Source of the DNA: Sinomonas sp. ASV486
Lineage (GTDB): Bacteria > Actinomycetota > Actinomycetes > Actinomycetales > Micrococcaceae
DNA: 64,000 bases
Direction of reading: 5' to 3'
Assembly: GCF_030908215.1 (NCBI RefSeq)
Contig: NZ_JAVFJK010000014.1
Coordinates: 1-64,000 of the forward strand
The notes below the pieces were generated by a model. It was not told where the DNA came from. It worked only from the letters and a program-made list of their open reading frames with translations, and ran no database searches. This document shows, one piece after another, positions 51,150-59,589 of this stretch. A program made the translations under genes and the position numbers. The stretch's first letter is position 1; each line of letters opens with the position of its first letter.

Positions 51150-52241
51150 ATGGCCCGCATGAGCACGCGCCCCTCGGGGCGCGTCACCATCGCCCACGTC
51201 GCCGCGGAGGCGGGCGTCTCCCGCGCCACTGTCTCCCGGGTCATGAACGGCCTCGCCACGGTGGACCCCGCGATCGGCACACGAGTCCGGGCCGCCGCCG
51301 AGAAGCTCAACTACACCCCCAACACGGTGGCCCGCAGCCTCGCAATCGGGCGCACGCAGACCGTCGCGATCGTGGTCCCGGACCTAGCGAACCCCATGTT
51401 CCAGGAGACCCTGCGCGGGCTCTCGCGGGCAGCCGCCAAGGACGACTACCGGGTTCTCGTGGCCGACTCGGTCGAGAACCCCGAAGAGGAGGTCATCCTC
51501 GCGCGCGAGGCCCGGCGGCGCTGCGACGGGCTCGTGCTCGTCGCGCCCCGCATGGACGCCGCCCGGCTGGACGCGCTCCTGCCGGAGCTCGCTCCGGTGG
51601 TTCTGGTCAACCGATCGTCGGGGGTGCCGGGGGTGCCTGTACTCGCGGTCGACTACGCATCTGGAATCCGCAGCATCATCGCGCATCTGAGCCAGCTCGG
51701 GCACCGGCGCATCGCGTACGTGGCCGGACCGAGCGCGAGCGCGGGCGACCGGGCCCGGCGCGAGGGACTCCAGCATCCACTGCCCACGGCCGAGGGTGCC
51801 GAGATCGTCGTGATCCCGTGCGGGGCGATGTTCGAGGACGGCTACGCCGCGCGCGACGCCGTCATGGACTCCCGCGCAACGGCCGCCGTGTGCTTCAACG
51901 ACCTCGTGGCCATGGGACTCCTGGGCGCGCTGCATGAGGCCGGCGTTGCGGTTCCCGAGCAGCTGTCCGTCACCGGCTTCGACGATATCCAGTTCGCCCG
52001 TTACACGGTCCCGGCGCTCACGACGGCCTCCGTCCCGCAGAACGAGCTCGGCGAGCAGGCGTGGCAGCGGCTCCGGGCCCTCCTCGATGGGCGCGAACCG
52101 GATGAGGACGTCGACGTCAAACCCCACCTCGAGCCTCGCGCGAGCACCGGCCCGGCGCCTGGCGCCGAGGCTCCGGCTGGCCGGACGCCGCGCGAGGCTC
52201 CAGCCGACTGGATGCCGCGCGGGACGCGAACCGAGGCCTGA
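51150..52241 (+). CDS. LacI family transcriptional regulator
   Basis: A 363-residue LacI/GalR regulator. The HTH is VTIAHVAAEAGVSRATVSRV (about residues 12-31), the hinge helix TPNTVARSLA, and the periplasmic-binding-like effector domain runs from TVAIVVPDLANPMFQETL to SVPQNELGEQAWQRL. A Pro/Ala-rich tail of about 45 residues is unusual. Start at 51150 behind GGAGG; longer frames are spurious. Operators with the CG-centred GTAACCGGTTTC form lie near this gene and three other promoters, and it is the only LacI protein in the window, so it is the best candidate for their repressor. Confidence 0.9.
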   Translation: MARMSTRPSGRVTIAHVAAEAGVSRATVSRVMNGLATVDPAIGTRVRAAAEKLNYTPNTVARSLAIGRTQTVAIVVPDLANPMFQETLRGLSRAAAKDDYRVLVADSVENPEEEVILAREARRRCDGLVLVAPRMDAARLDALLPELAPVVLVNRSSGVPGVPVLAVDYASGIRSIIAHLSQLGHRRIAYVAGPSASAGDRARREGLQHPLPTAEGAEIVVIPCGAMFEDGYAARDAVMDSRATAAVCFNDLVAMGLLGALHEAGVAVPEQLSVTGFDDIQFARYTVPALTTASVPQNELGEQAWQRLRALLDGREPDEDVDVKPHLEPRASTGPAPGAEAPAGRTPREAPADWMPRGTRTEA

Positions 52242-52242
52242 C

Positions 52243-53415
52243 GTGGCGAACGACGCCTGGGCGGGCTGGCAGCGCGAGGTTGCCGGCGTCGTCGTGCGCA
52301 GCAAGCCCCTCTTCGCCGAGCGCGCCGCGGAGCCTCCCGAGGAGCTCCGCGAGGCACTGACGGCGGCCCTGGGGGTGCCGGGATTGCGGGCGGATCCCGA
52401 CGTGCGCGTCGAGGACACCTTCCGGCGCGACGGCCTCGAGGGCGCTGACCTGAGCTGGACCTGCGGCTACGGGCCGCGGGCCCGGGCCTGGCTCCTCCGA
52501 CCCGATGGCGCTGGAGAGCCGCTGCCTGGCGTCCTCGCGCTGTTCGAACACGGCGGAGTCAAGATGCTCGGTCGCGAGAAGCTCTCCGATGGCGCGGGGC
52601 TGGCGGGGCCGGTGGCGCTCGCCGCATCCGCGCACAGGGAGGCATGCTCGGACGGCCGGGCCTGGGCGGAGGAGCTGGCGCGGCGGGGCGTGGCGGTGCT
52701 CGTGCACGACGCGTTCGGCTTCGGATCGCGGCGGCTGCCCGCGGCGGAGGCTTCGGCGCGGACCGTGCGGGCGGCGCTCGCGCAGGGGTCGCTCGCGCGC
52801 GAGGAGGCTGCCGAGGCGTCCGGTGACCCGGCGGCGTCGAGCCCTGCCGTGGACCCCGAGGCCTTGCACGCGGGCTTCGAGGGCGAAGCCGCAAAGGCCG
52901 CGGGAGTCCTGGGGACCTCGTGGGCCGGGCTGCTCGCCGCCGAGGACCTCCTCGCGCTCGACGTGCTCGGCTCGCTTCCCTGGGTCGATGGCGCACGGCT
53001 CGCCGCGGCGGGAATGTCCGGCGGCGGCGCGAGGGCCGGAGTGCTGCGCGTGCTTGCGCCGCAGCTTCGCGCCACCGCGATCGTGGCGATGATGAGCACA
53101 CTCCCCGAGCTCATGGCCGGGCACGCGGATGCACATTCGTGGACGTGGCTGAGCCCCGGTCTCGGCACGGTGGGTGACTGGCCGTCGGTCGTTGCCTCGT
53201 GGACCTCGAACCCCCTGCTGGTGCAGTACGGGCTCGCGGACCACCTGTTTCCCCGGTCCGGCATGGAGCGCGCACACGAGCAGATCCGACGGCGGTTCGA
53301 GCACTTCAGGGACGCCAGCAACTACACGGGTGCGTTCTATCCCTCCGGCCATGTGTTCACGGCCGCGATGCAGAACGAAGCGTTCGGGTGGCTCGTAACC
53401 AGACTAGGGCCCTGA
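52243..53415 (+). CDS. Alpha/beta hydrolase (Abhydrolase_7/acetyl-esterase-like)
   Basis: A 390-residue alpha/beta hydrolase starting at GTG one base after the LacI stop. The nucleophile elbow is AAGMSGGGARA (GxSGGG), preceded by VAVLVHDAFGFGSRRLP and followed by GLADHLFP (probable Asp region) and YPSGHVFTAAMQ (His). The layout resembles the putative acetyl-xylan-esterase group Abhydrolase_7. No signal peptide. With the AXE1 gene it gives the locus two intracellular esterases, plausible for deacetylating or demethylating pectic oligosaccharides. Specificity not known. Confidence 0.8.
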   Translation: MANDAWAGWQREVAGVVVRSKPLFAERAAEPPEELREALTAALGVPGLRADPDVRVEDTFRRDGLEGADLSWTCGYGPRARAWLLRPDGAGEPLPGVLALFEHGGVKMLGREKLSDGAGLAGPVALAASAHREACSDGRAWAEELARRGVAVLVHDAFGFGSRRLPAAEASARTVRAALAQGSLAREEAAEASGDPAASSPAVDPEALHAGFEGEAAKAAGVLGTSWAGLLAAEDLLALDVLGSLPWVDGARLAAAGMSGGGARAGVLRVLAPQLRATAIVAMMSTLPELMAGHADAHSWTWLSPGLGTVGDWPSVVASWTSNPLLVQYGLADHLFPRSGMERAHEQIRRRFEHFRDASNYTGAFYPSGHVFTAAMQNEAFGWLVTRLGP

Positions 53416-53424
53416 GCCGTTCCT

Positions 53425-53491
53425 GAAACCGGTTACTCGGATCCGTTGACGGGCCTCTCCCGCCCATCTAGGGTGGAGAGAAATCGGTTTC
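53425..53491 (+). promoter_or_regulatory. Promoter with two LacI-type operators before the M24 gene
   Basis: Operators GAAACCGGTTAC (53425-53436) and GAAATCGGTTTC (53480-53491) flank -35 TTGACG (53446-53451) and -10 TAGGGT (53469-53474; 17-bp spacer). The predicted start near 53481 lies in the second operator. The same order, operator then -35, -10 and operator at the start site, is found at the transporter and Gfo/Idh promoters. Confidence 0.75.
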
Positions 53492-53513
53492 TCCACGATC
53501 CGAGGGATTCTTC

Positions 53514-54707
53514 ATGCCGTTCCCCAATACCCATGCCCCCTACGCGCGGGTCCCCCACACGGACGCCTCCCACATGGACGCCTCCGTCGCCGCCCGGTCC
53601 GCTGACACAAGCGGCGGCGAGCATGCCGAAAAACGCCGCCGCGTCCTGGCCCTGCTGGATGCGGCCAGCGCGAACGCCGTCGCCCTCACCTCACAGGCTG
53701 CGCTCGCGTGGTACCTGCAGGGGGCACGGACCCACGTGAGCCTCGCGGGCGGCCCGATCGTCGCCGCAGTCGTGGACCGCGACGGTGAAGCGGTGCACGT
53801 GACGTCGAACGAGGAGCACCGGCTCGTGGCCGAGGAGCTGCCCTCGTGGGCGCAGCCCGTCGTCGTCGCACACCCGTGGCACCGCGACGTCGTCGCCACC
53901 GCCGAGGCGCAGGCCCTCGCTGCGGGCGGGCTACGGGAGGAGGCACTCGCCGCCGGGCTCCGGAACGCGCGGCAGTCGCTCCACGCGGAGGAGGCCGCGC
54001 GGTACCGGATCCTGGGTCGCGACGTCGCACGGCTCCTCACGCGTGAGCTCGCCGCGGCCCGACCCGACGAAGCCGAGGCGGATCTGGCCGCACGGCTGAC
54101 TGCAGGGGTTGTGGACCTCGGGGCCGAGCCACTCGTGGTCCTCGTGGGCGGGGACTCGCGCGCAGCCCACCGGCATCCCCTCCCGACGCGAGCCCCGCTC
54201 GGCCGGCGCGCCATGGCCGTGGTGTGCGCGCGGCGGCACGGTCTCATCCTCAACATCACGCGCTGGGTGCGCTTCGGTCCACGGACCGCCGACGAGCGGA
54301 CCGCAGATGCCAGGATCCTCGGGGTCGAGGCCGTTTACCTCTCAGGATCCCGGCCCGGTGGGTCCCTCCAGCGGGCCTTCGACGCCGGCACCGCGGCCTA
54401 CCTCGCCAACGGATTCGCCTCCGACGAGTGGACTCGCCACCATCAGGGCGGCGTCGCCGGATACGCAGGGCGGGATCCGCGCGCCCTGCCGGGGCTCGAT
54501 CTGGGCCTCGGTACGGACGTTGCCTTCGCGTGGAATCCCACGGCAGCGGGCTGCAAGGTCGAAGACACGATTCTCAGCACCCAGGGGGGCTTCGAGGTCC
54601 TCTCCGTTGACCCGGAGTGGCCGACCGTCGCCTCTGTGGTCCCTGCCTCGCACGACGGCGCGTGGGCGCCGCAGGTGCTGGACCGCCCCGACGTTCTCGA
54701 GCTCTGA
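53514..54707 (+). CDS. M24 (creatinase/aminopeptidase P fold) family protein, possibly degenerate
   Basis: A 397-residue protein with the pita-bread fold of M24 peptidases: a creatinase-like N-terminal domain (YLQGARTHVSLAGGPIVAAVV) and a C-terminal domain with the substrate His region WTRHHQGGVAGYAGRDPR. The strand that normally gives metal-binding Asp (D-x-T-R) reads LILNITRWVRF here, with Asn in place of Asp, and the final Glu is in KVEDTIL. It may therefore bind metals differently or have a non-peptidase role. It stands within the sugar-acid locus under two LacI-type operators. Function unknown. Confidence 0.78.
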   Translation: MPFPNTHAPYARVPHTDASHMDASVAARSADTSGGEHAEKRRRVLALLDAASANAVALTSQAALAWYLQGARTHVSLAGGPIVAAVVDRDGEAVHVTSNEEHRLVAEELPSWAQPVVVAHPWHRDVVATAEAQALAAGGLREEALAAGLRNARQSLHAEEAARYRILGRDVARLLTRELAAARPDEAEADLAARLTAGVVDLGAEPLVVLVGGDSRAAHRHPLPTRAPLGRRAMAVVCARRHGLILNITRWVRFGPRTADERTADARILGVEAVYLSGSRPGGSLQRAFDAGTAAYLANGFASDEWTRHHQGGVAGYAGRDPRALPGLDLGLGTDVAFAWNPTAAGCKVEDTILSTQGGFEVLSVDPEWPTVASVVPASHDGAWAPQVLDRPDVLEL

Positions 54708-54712
54708 CCCGG

Positions 54713-54845
54713 AGTCACCTCCCACGGATGCGGAGTCACCTCCCAAGGGATTTGGCAAAGCGAGGAACTAGCGTCGCTGGTGAGATGACCCCGCATCGCA
54801 GAGACATGACCCCTCATCGGGGGGGGGGGGAGGTGACCTCGCGTT
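54713..54845. repeat. Gene-end repeats with a 12-G run
   Basis: GGAGTCACCTCCC occurs twice near the M24 stop, then GATGACCCCGCATCGCAGA and ACATGACCCCTCATCGG, a run of 12 G (about 54819-54830), and GAGGTGACCTCGCGTTGC. Units are partly inverted relative to each other. They sit between the convergent M24 and dehydrogenase genes. Confidence 0.65.
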
Positions 54846-54846
54846 G

Positions 54847-56346
54847 CTAGGTGAGGGGCGCCGTCGTGAGCTTGCCGTCGACGCGGCGGACGATGCTTCG
54901 CGGGTTGTCGTCGCGCAGGGCCTCCGGCAGGACGGACGCGGGCGCGTCCTGGAACACGACCGGCCGCTGGAACCGGCGCACCGCAGTGGCCCCGACCGAT
55001 GTGTGGAGCGCGGACGTCGTCGCCGGCCACGGGCCGCCGTGGTGCTGCGACCACGTCACCGCGACCCCCGTGGGCCAACCGCCGAACAGAACGCGACCGG
55101 CGCGCTCGGCCAGCCGGGCGGCAAGCTCGGTGACGTCCTCGTCCGGTTCGGCGTGGACGGTGGCGGTCAGCGAGCCGCCGACGGCGTCGAGCACCGCGTC
55201 CCGCTCAGCGTCCGACGCGTACCGCACGAGCAGCGTCACGGGCCCGAAGCACTCCTCGAGCAACACCTCTGGCCGCGCGAGGACGCGGGCGGCGTCGGCC
55301 ATGAGGACCGCAGGACGTGCCACGCCGTCGGAGGCGTCCTGACCGGGATTCCCGATCAGGAGGTCTGCCTTGCCGTCAACCACGAGCCGCCTCAGCCCGG
55401 CCGGGAACGCCTCCGCGATGCGCGGGGTGAGCATCACGCCACCGCGATGGGACGAGGCCTCGATGGCCAGCGCTGTCCCGAACCCTGCCTCCGCGGGCAC
55501 CAGGACGAGCCCGGGCTTGGTGCAGAACTGCCCGACGCCGAGTGTGAAAGACGCCGCGAGCCCGGCAGCGATCTCTGCCGTCCGGGCCTTGGCCGCCGCC
55601 GGCGTCACGACCACGGGGTTGATCGAGCCGAGCTCGCCGTAGAAGGGGATCGGATCGGGCCGCGCGCACGCGAGGTCGAACAGGGCGCGTCCTCCGGACA
55701 GCGAACCGGTGAACCCGACGGCCCTAATGCCCGGAGCCTGGACAAGTGCGTTCCCGGCTGGCCGGCCGAGCACGAGCCCGAACACGCCTTCGGGCGCACC
55801 GGCCGAGGCGAGCGCATCGGCGACGACCTGCGCCGTCCGCACCGACAGCTCGGGGTGACCCGAGTGCCCCTTGACGACGACGGGGCACCCCACTGCGAGG
55901 GCGCTCGCCGTGTCGCCGCCGGCCACGGAGAACGCGAACGGGAAGTTGCTCGCGGAGAACACGGCGACGGGCCCGAGCGGACGCAGGATGCGGCGCTGGT
56001 CGGGCTGCGGCGGCGTCGCACCGGGACGCGCGCGGTCGATGACGGCCTCGAGGTATGCGCCGTCCCGGACGACGGCGGCGAAGAGCCGCAGCTGGCCGGT
56101 GGTCCGTGCCACTTCCCCGGTGAGCCGCAGGGTGGGCAGGTGCGACTCCCGCTCCGCGATCGCGACGAGCTCGTCGCGGGCCGCATCGAGCGCGTCGGCG
56201 ACGGCCTCGAGCCACGCGGCCCGTGCGTCGTCCGACGCCGCTGCGGACGGCCCGGCGGCCCTGACCGCGGCGGCCACGACGGCATCGAGCTCCTCTGGCG
56301 TAGTGTCGGCGGTCGTCTCGGGGATGAGCAGGGCGGCGGCGGTCAT
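54847..56346 (-). CDS. Alpha-ketoglutarate semialdehyde (2,5-dioxovalerate) dehydrogenase
   Basis: A 499-residue aldehyde dehydrogenase of the NADP-type 2,5-dioxovalerate group, the last step from aldarates to alpha-ketoglutarate. Catalytic Cys is in LGVGQFCTKPGLV, the Glu in PFYGELGSINPV, and the cofactor loop in VGFTGSLSGGRALFD. The SASNFPFAFSVAGGDTASAL block is specific for this subgroup. Its start overlaps the stop of the enolase-superfamily gene by four bases (ATGA). Last gene of the operon starting at 60962. KdgD next door makes its substrate, which strengthens the assignment. Confidence 0.9.
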   Translation of the reverse strand: MTAAALLIPETTADTTPEELDAVVAAAVRAAGPSAAASDDARAAWLEAVADALDAARDELVAIAERESHLPTLRLTGEVARTTGQLRLFAAVVRDGAYLEAVIDRARPGATPPQPDQRRILRPLGPVAVFSASNFPFAFSVAGGDTASALAVGCPVVVKGHSGHPELSVRTAQVVADALASAGAPEGVFGLVLGRPAGNALVQAPGIRAVGFTGSLSGGRALFDLACARPDPIPFYGELGSINPVVVTPAAAKARTAEIAAGLAASFTLGVGQFCTKPGLVLVPAEAGFGTALAIEASSHRGGVMLTPRIAEAFPAGLRRLVVDGKADLLIGNPGQDASDGVARPAVLMADAARVLARPEVLLEECFGPVTLLVRYASDAERDAVLDAVGGSLTATVHAEPDEDVTELAARLAERAGRVLFGGWPTGVAVTWSQHHGGPWPATTSALHTSVGATAVRRFQRPVVFQDAPASVLPEALRDDNPRSIVRRVDGKLTTAPLT

Positions 56347-57482
56347 GCGGGAACTCCTGAGGTGTGGGCGGCATGGGGCAAGTGCGGTTCGTCAGCTGCG
56401 AGCCGCTCGACGAACTCGAGGCCGAGGCCAGGAGCCGGCTCGAGGTGGATGGTTGCGCCCTTCCGAACGACGGGCGACGGCGCAGCGAGCAGGCCGAGTG
56501 TCTCGAACGAGGTGTCCTCGACCTCCTCAATGTGCACCGCGCCGGGCAGGGTCGCGGCGAGCTGTGCCGAGAGGTCGGTGAGCAGGTGGGGCGCAAGTTC
56601 CACGGAGCCCGACTGGGCGAGGGCCGCGATACGCAGGAACGGCGTGATGCCGCCGACGCGGATGATGTTGGGCTGGATGACGTCGCACGCGCCGGCCGCG
56701 ACATACTCGCGGAAGCGCTGGAGCGTGTGGAGGTTCTCCCCCACCGCGATGGGCACCGACACGGATCGGCGGAGCTGCACGTGCCCGTCCAGATCCTCGG
56801 CACGCAGCGGTTCCTCGAGCCAGTGCAGCCCGTACGGCTCGAGCGCGGCGACGGCACGCCGGGCGGTGGGCAGGTCCCAGCGCTGGTTCGCGTCCACCAT
56901 GAGGCGCCGGCCCGGGCCGAGGGCCTTCCGCACGGCGGCGACCCGCTCGACGTCCTCCTCGATCTCCGGCTTCCCGACCTTGATCTTGACGGCGCCGTAC
57001 CCGGCCACGATCCATCGCTGCACCTGCTCGAGGAGCTCCTCGAGGCTGTAGTGCAGGTTGACGCCGCTCCCGTACGCGGGCATCGACGCACGACGCCGCC
57101 CCAACAGCCCCGCGATCGGCTCGCCGAGGCGCCGGGCCGTCAGATCCCAGAGAGCCAGGTCGAGGCCCGCGAGCGCGATGGTGGTCAGGCCTCCCCCGCC
57201 GGCCTCGTGGAGGTGGCGCCAGAGCACCTCCCACACGGCCTCGGGGTGCGTGGGGCCCCCGAGGGCTGCCCGCGAGATGTCCGCGTCGAGGAGGCTCTGC
57301 ACCGCCCCCGCGCCAATCGTCGGGGTCCAGGAGAAGCCGGTTCCGCGGTTCCCGTGGGAGTCCTCGACCTCCACGACGATCACATGCACCTCGGGGACGT
57401 CCGGTCCCCAGGGCCGCGGGAGCCTCGGAACGAGCAGCCTGGTCCGGAGCGAGGCGAGCACCGGCTCACGCGCGGCGCTCAT
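56343..57482 (-). CDS. Enolase-superfamily dehydratase or cycloisomerase (mandelate racemase/muconate lactonizing type)
   Basis: A 379-residue MR/MLE enzyme. The catalytic KxK is YGAVKIKVGKPE; metal ligands are Asp in MVDANQRWD, Glu in HWLEEPL and Glu in AVGENLHT; a His is in ELAPHLLTDL. In context it should act on an aldaric acid or its lactone: a galactarate/glucarate dehydratase forming 5-keto-4-deoxyglucarate, or a galactarolactone cycloisomerase. Sequence inspection does not separate these. Overlaps kdgD and the dehydrogenase by four bases on each side. Confidence 0.85.
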   Translation of the reverse strand: MSAAREPVLASLRTRLLVPRLPRPWGPDVPEVHVIVVEVEDSHGNRGTGFSWTPTIGAGAVQSLLDADISRAALGGPTHPEAVWEVLWRHLHEAGGGGLTTIALAGLDLALWDLTARRLGEPIAGLLGRRRASMPAYGSGVNLHYSLEELLEQVQRWIVAGYGAVKIKVGKPEIEEDVERVAAVRKALGPGRRLMVDANQRWDLPTARRAVAALEPYGLHWLEEPLRAEDLDGHVQLRRSVSVPIAVGENLHTLQRFREYVAAGACDVIQPNIIRVGGITPFLRIAALAQSGSVELAPHLLTDLSAQLAATLPGAVHIEEVEDTSFETLGLLAAPSPVVRKGATIHLEPAPGLGLEFVERLAADEPHLPHAAHTSGVPA

Positions 57483-58561
57483 GAGGCCGCGAACGCGTCG
57501 GCCGCCAGCTCAGCACCGGCGAGGTCACCACCGGCCAACTCAGCACCGGCCAACTCAGCACTGGCGGGGTCGCCACCCGTGCGCCGCGCGCCGTCGTGCG
57601 CGAGGTCGGCGAAGGCGACGGGCTCGCCGGCCGCCAGCTCAGCACCGATGGCGAGAATGCGCTCGAGCTCGGCGAGATGCTCGGCGGACGGGTCGAGGAG
57701 CGGTGCCCGCACGCCGCCGACGGGCAGGCCGCCGAGCCGGACGCCGGCCTTGACGAGCGAGACCCCATAGCCGGGGACCGTGTCCCGCAGCGCGACGAGC
57801 GGCCGGTAGAAACGCGTGAGGATCTCGTGCCGCCGTTCCTCGTCGCCGGCAGCGTACGCGCGGTAGTACGCGTTCGCGACCTCCGGCGCCATCGCGAACG
57901 CCGCCGAGGAGTACAGCGGCATGCCGATCCCCCGGTACGCGCCCTGGGTGAGCTCGGCGGTGAGCAGGCCGTTGAAGAACTGGAAGTCGGTCCGACCGGT
58001 GGCCTCAACCGCAAGGACCACCTCCTGCGTCACGCCGATGTCCCCCACTCCGTCCTTGAACCCCACGACCTGGGGGTTCCCGGCGAGCCGGGCCGCCGCC
58101 TCGGGCGTGAACCTCGCGTTGCCGCGGTGGTAGACGACGAGCTCGAGCGAGGTCGACGCCGCGATGGCTTCGACGTACCGCTCAAGCCCCGCGACGGGTG
58201 CGTTGACGAGGTACGGCGGCAGGACGAGAAGACCGTCCGCGCCTGCATCCTCGGCGGCCTTCGCCGCCTCGATCGCATGGCCGAGCGGTCCACCCGTCCC
58301 TCCGATCACGGGGACGCGATGCCCAGCCTCGGGACCGCCGTCCGCGGTGTGCTCGCCCACCGCCTGGACGGCGGCACGCACGACGGCGCCCGCCTCCTTC
58401 GCGGTGAGGGCGTGGTATTCGCCGGTGCCGCACGCGGCGAACACGCCGCCGGGTCCGTGGGAGAGGCGCGACGCGATGTGGTCGCGCGTGAGCCCGGGAT
58501 CCACGGCGCCGGACGAGCCGAAGGCCGTGATGGGGAAGAAGAGGATGCCGTCGAAGTGCAT
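57479..58561 (-). CDS. kdgD: 5-dehydro-4-deoxyglucarate dehydratase with repeat tail
   Basis: KdgD, of the DapA/N-acetylneuraminate lyase family, decarboxylates and dehydrates 5-keto-4-deoxyglucarate to alpha-ketoglutarate semialdehyde. The protein starts MHFDGILFFPITAF; Schiff-base Lys is in QVVGFKDGVGD, and VVYHRGNARFTPE and FFNGLLTAE are subgroup markers. The conserved enzyme ends near residue 325. A tail to residue 360 has pentapeptide-like repeats (SAELAGAELAGGDLAGAELA) encoded by a 15-bp tandem repeat. Two 12-mers occur (57589, 58377). Start at 58561 behind AGGAGC. Confidence 0.92.
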   Translation of the reverse strand: MHFDGILFFPITAFGSSGAVDPGLTRDHIASRLSHGPGGVFAACGTGEYHALTAKEAGAVVRAAVQAVGEHTADGGPEAGHRVPVIGGTGGPLGHAIEAAKAAEDAGADGLLVLPPYLVNAPVAGLERYVEAIAASTSLELVVYHRGNARFTPEAAARLAGNPQVVGFKDGVGDIGVTQEVVLAVEATGRTDFQFFNGLLTAELTQGAYRGIGMPLYSSAAFAMAPEVANAYYRAYAAGDEERRHEILTRFYRPLVALRDTVPGYGVSLVKAGVRLGGLPVGGVRAPLLDPSAEHLAELERILAIGAELAAGEPVAFADLAHDGARRTGGDPASAELAGAELAGGDLAGAELAADAFAAS

Positions 58562-58647
58562 GGGTGCTCCTTGGGTCGGTGGAGGGGCCGGGCGGGGTGG
58601 GCGGGATGGGGGCCTGATGGGATGGGTGGAAAGCCCTGCGGCCCAGG

Positions 58648-59589
58648 TCAGGAGAGGTGCGCGGCGGTGGCCGCGAGGGGCTCGCCGGCGAGCTCGGTGC
58701 GCCACGACCGCTGGGGCCGCCAGCCGAGCAGGCGCCGGGCCTTGGCCGAGCTGAAGGCCGCCTGCGTTCCGGTGAGGTGCTTCGCGATGCGCTCGGTGCC
58801 CGGGAAGTACCGGGGCACGAGCTCGGCGAGCGAGTCGCGGGCCATGGCGTCGTCGGCGCTGACGAAGAACACGTCCCCGTTGCGCACCTCGTCCGCGGCC
58901 TCGAGCCAGCGCTCGGCGAAGCCCGCGGCGTCGCGGGCGTCGACGTAGTTGAAGAGGGACACGGCGGCGAGCTCGGGCCGGGCGAGCCGCTCGGCCACGG
59001 TGTGGCCTTGCTGCGTCGGGGTGCCGTTCCATTCCTGCGGGCTGATGACGAAGCACGGCCGGAACGCGCCGACCCGGAAGGAGTCGCCCCGCGCCGCGAC
59101 GAACATGCGGACCGTGGCCTCCATGGTGGCCTTCGAGAGCGCGTAGGCGTTCCACGGCGCGATGGGGTGCTCCTCGTCGATCGGGAGGTACTGCGGGGCC
59201 CAGCCCTGCGGCGTCCCATAGCCGAGCACCGTGGGACTCGACGCAACAAGCGCGCGGCCGGCCCCGGCGTCGGCCGCCGCGGACAGCACCGAGAGGCACA
59301 GCTGGGCGTTGGTCCTCAGGATCACATCCTCGGGCGCGCTGAACGGGACGGCGATCGCCGCGAGGTGCACGACGCCGTCCGGCCGCAGCCGCTCGAACTC
59401 CCCACGGGTGGCGGACGCGTCGGCGAGGTCGACGGTGAGCTGCCGCACGCCGTCGTGCACGAGGTCCGACGGCGCGCGGTCGAGCGAGATGACCTCGTGG
59501 CCGCGGGAGGCGAGGTGGTTGACGACGCTCACGCCGAGCCGGCCCGAGCCACCCGTCACCACGACGCGCGAAGCGCTGCGCCAGGTCAT
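58648..59589 (-). CDS. NAD-dependent epimerase/dehydratase family protein, possible uronate dehydrogenase
   Basis: A 313-residue extended short-chain dehydrogenase. The NAD motif is VVVTGGSGRLGVSVVNHL (GxxGxxG), catalytic YxxxK is AYALSKATME, and the Ser region is VASSPTVLGYG. In a cluster encoding the rest of the oxidative uronate route, the missing first step is uronate dehydrogenase, which belongs to this superfamily; that role is inferred. It is somewhat longer than typical uronate dehydrogenase (about 265 residues), so a sugar epimerase is an alternative. Start overlaps the Gfo/Idh stop (ATGA). Confidence 0.82.
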   Translation of the reverse strand: MTWRSASRVVVTGGSGRLGVSVVNHLASRGHEVISLDRAPSDLVHDGVRQLTVDLADASATRGEFERLRPDGVVHLAAIAVPFSAPEDVILRTNAQLCLSVLSAAADAGAGRALVASSPTVLGYGTPQGWAPQYLPIDEEHPIAPWNAYALSKATMEATVRMFVAARGDSFRVGAFRPCFVISPQEWNGTPTQQGHTVAERLARPELAAVSLFNYVDARDAAGFAERWLEAADEVRNGDVFFVSADDAMARDSLAELVPRYFPGTERIAKHLTGTQAAFSSAKARRLLGWRPQRSWRTELAGEPLAATAAHLS

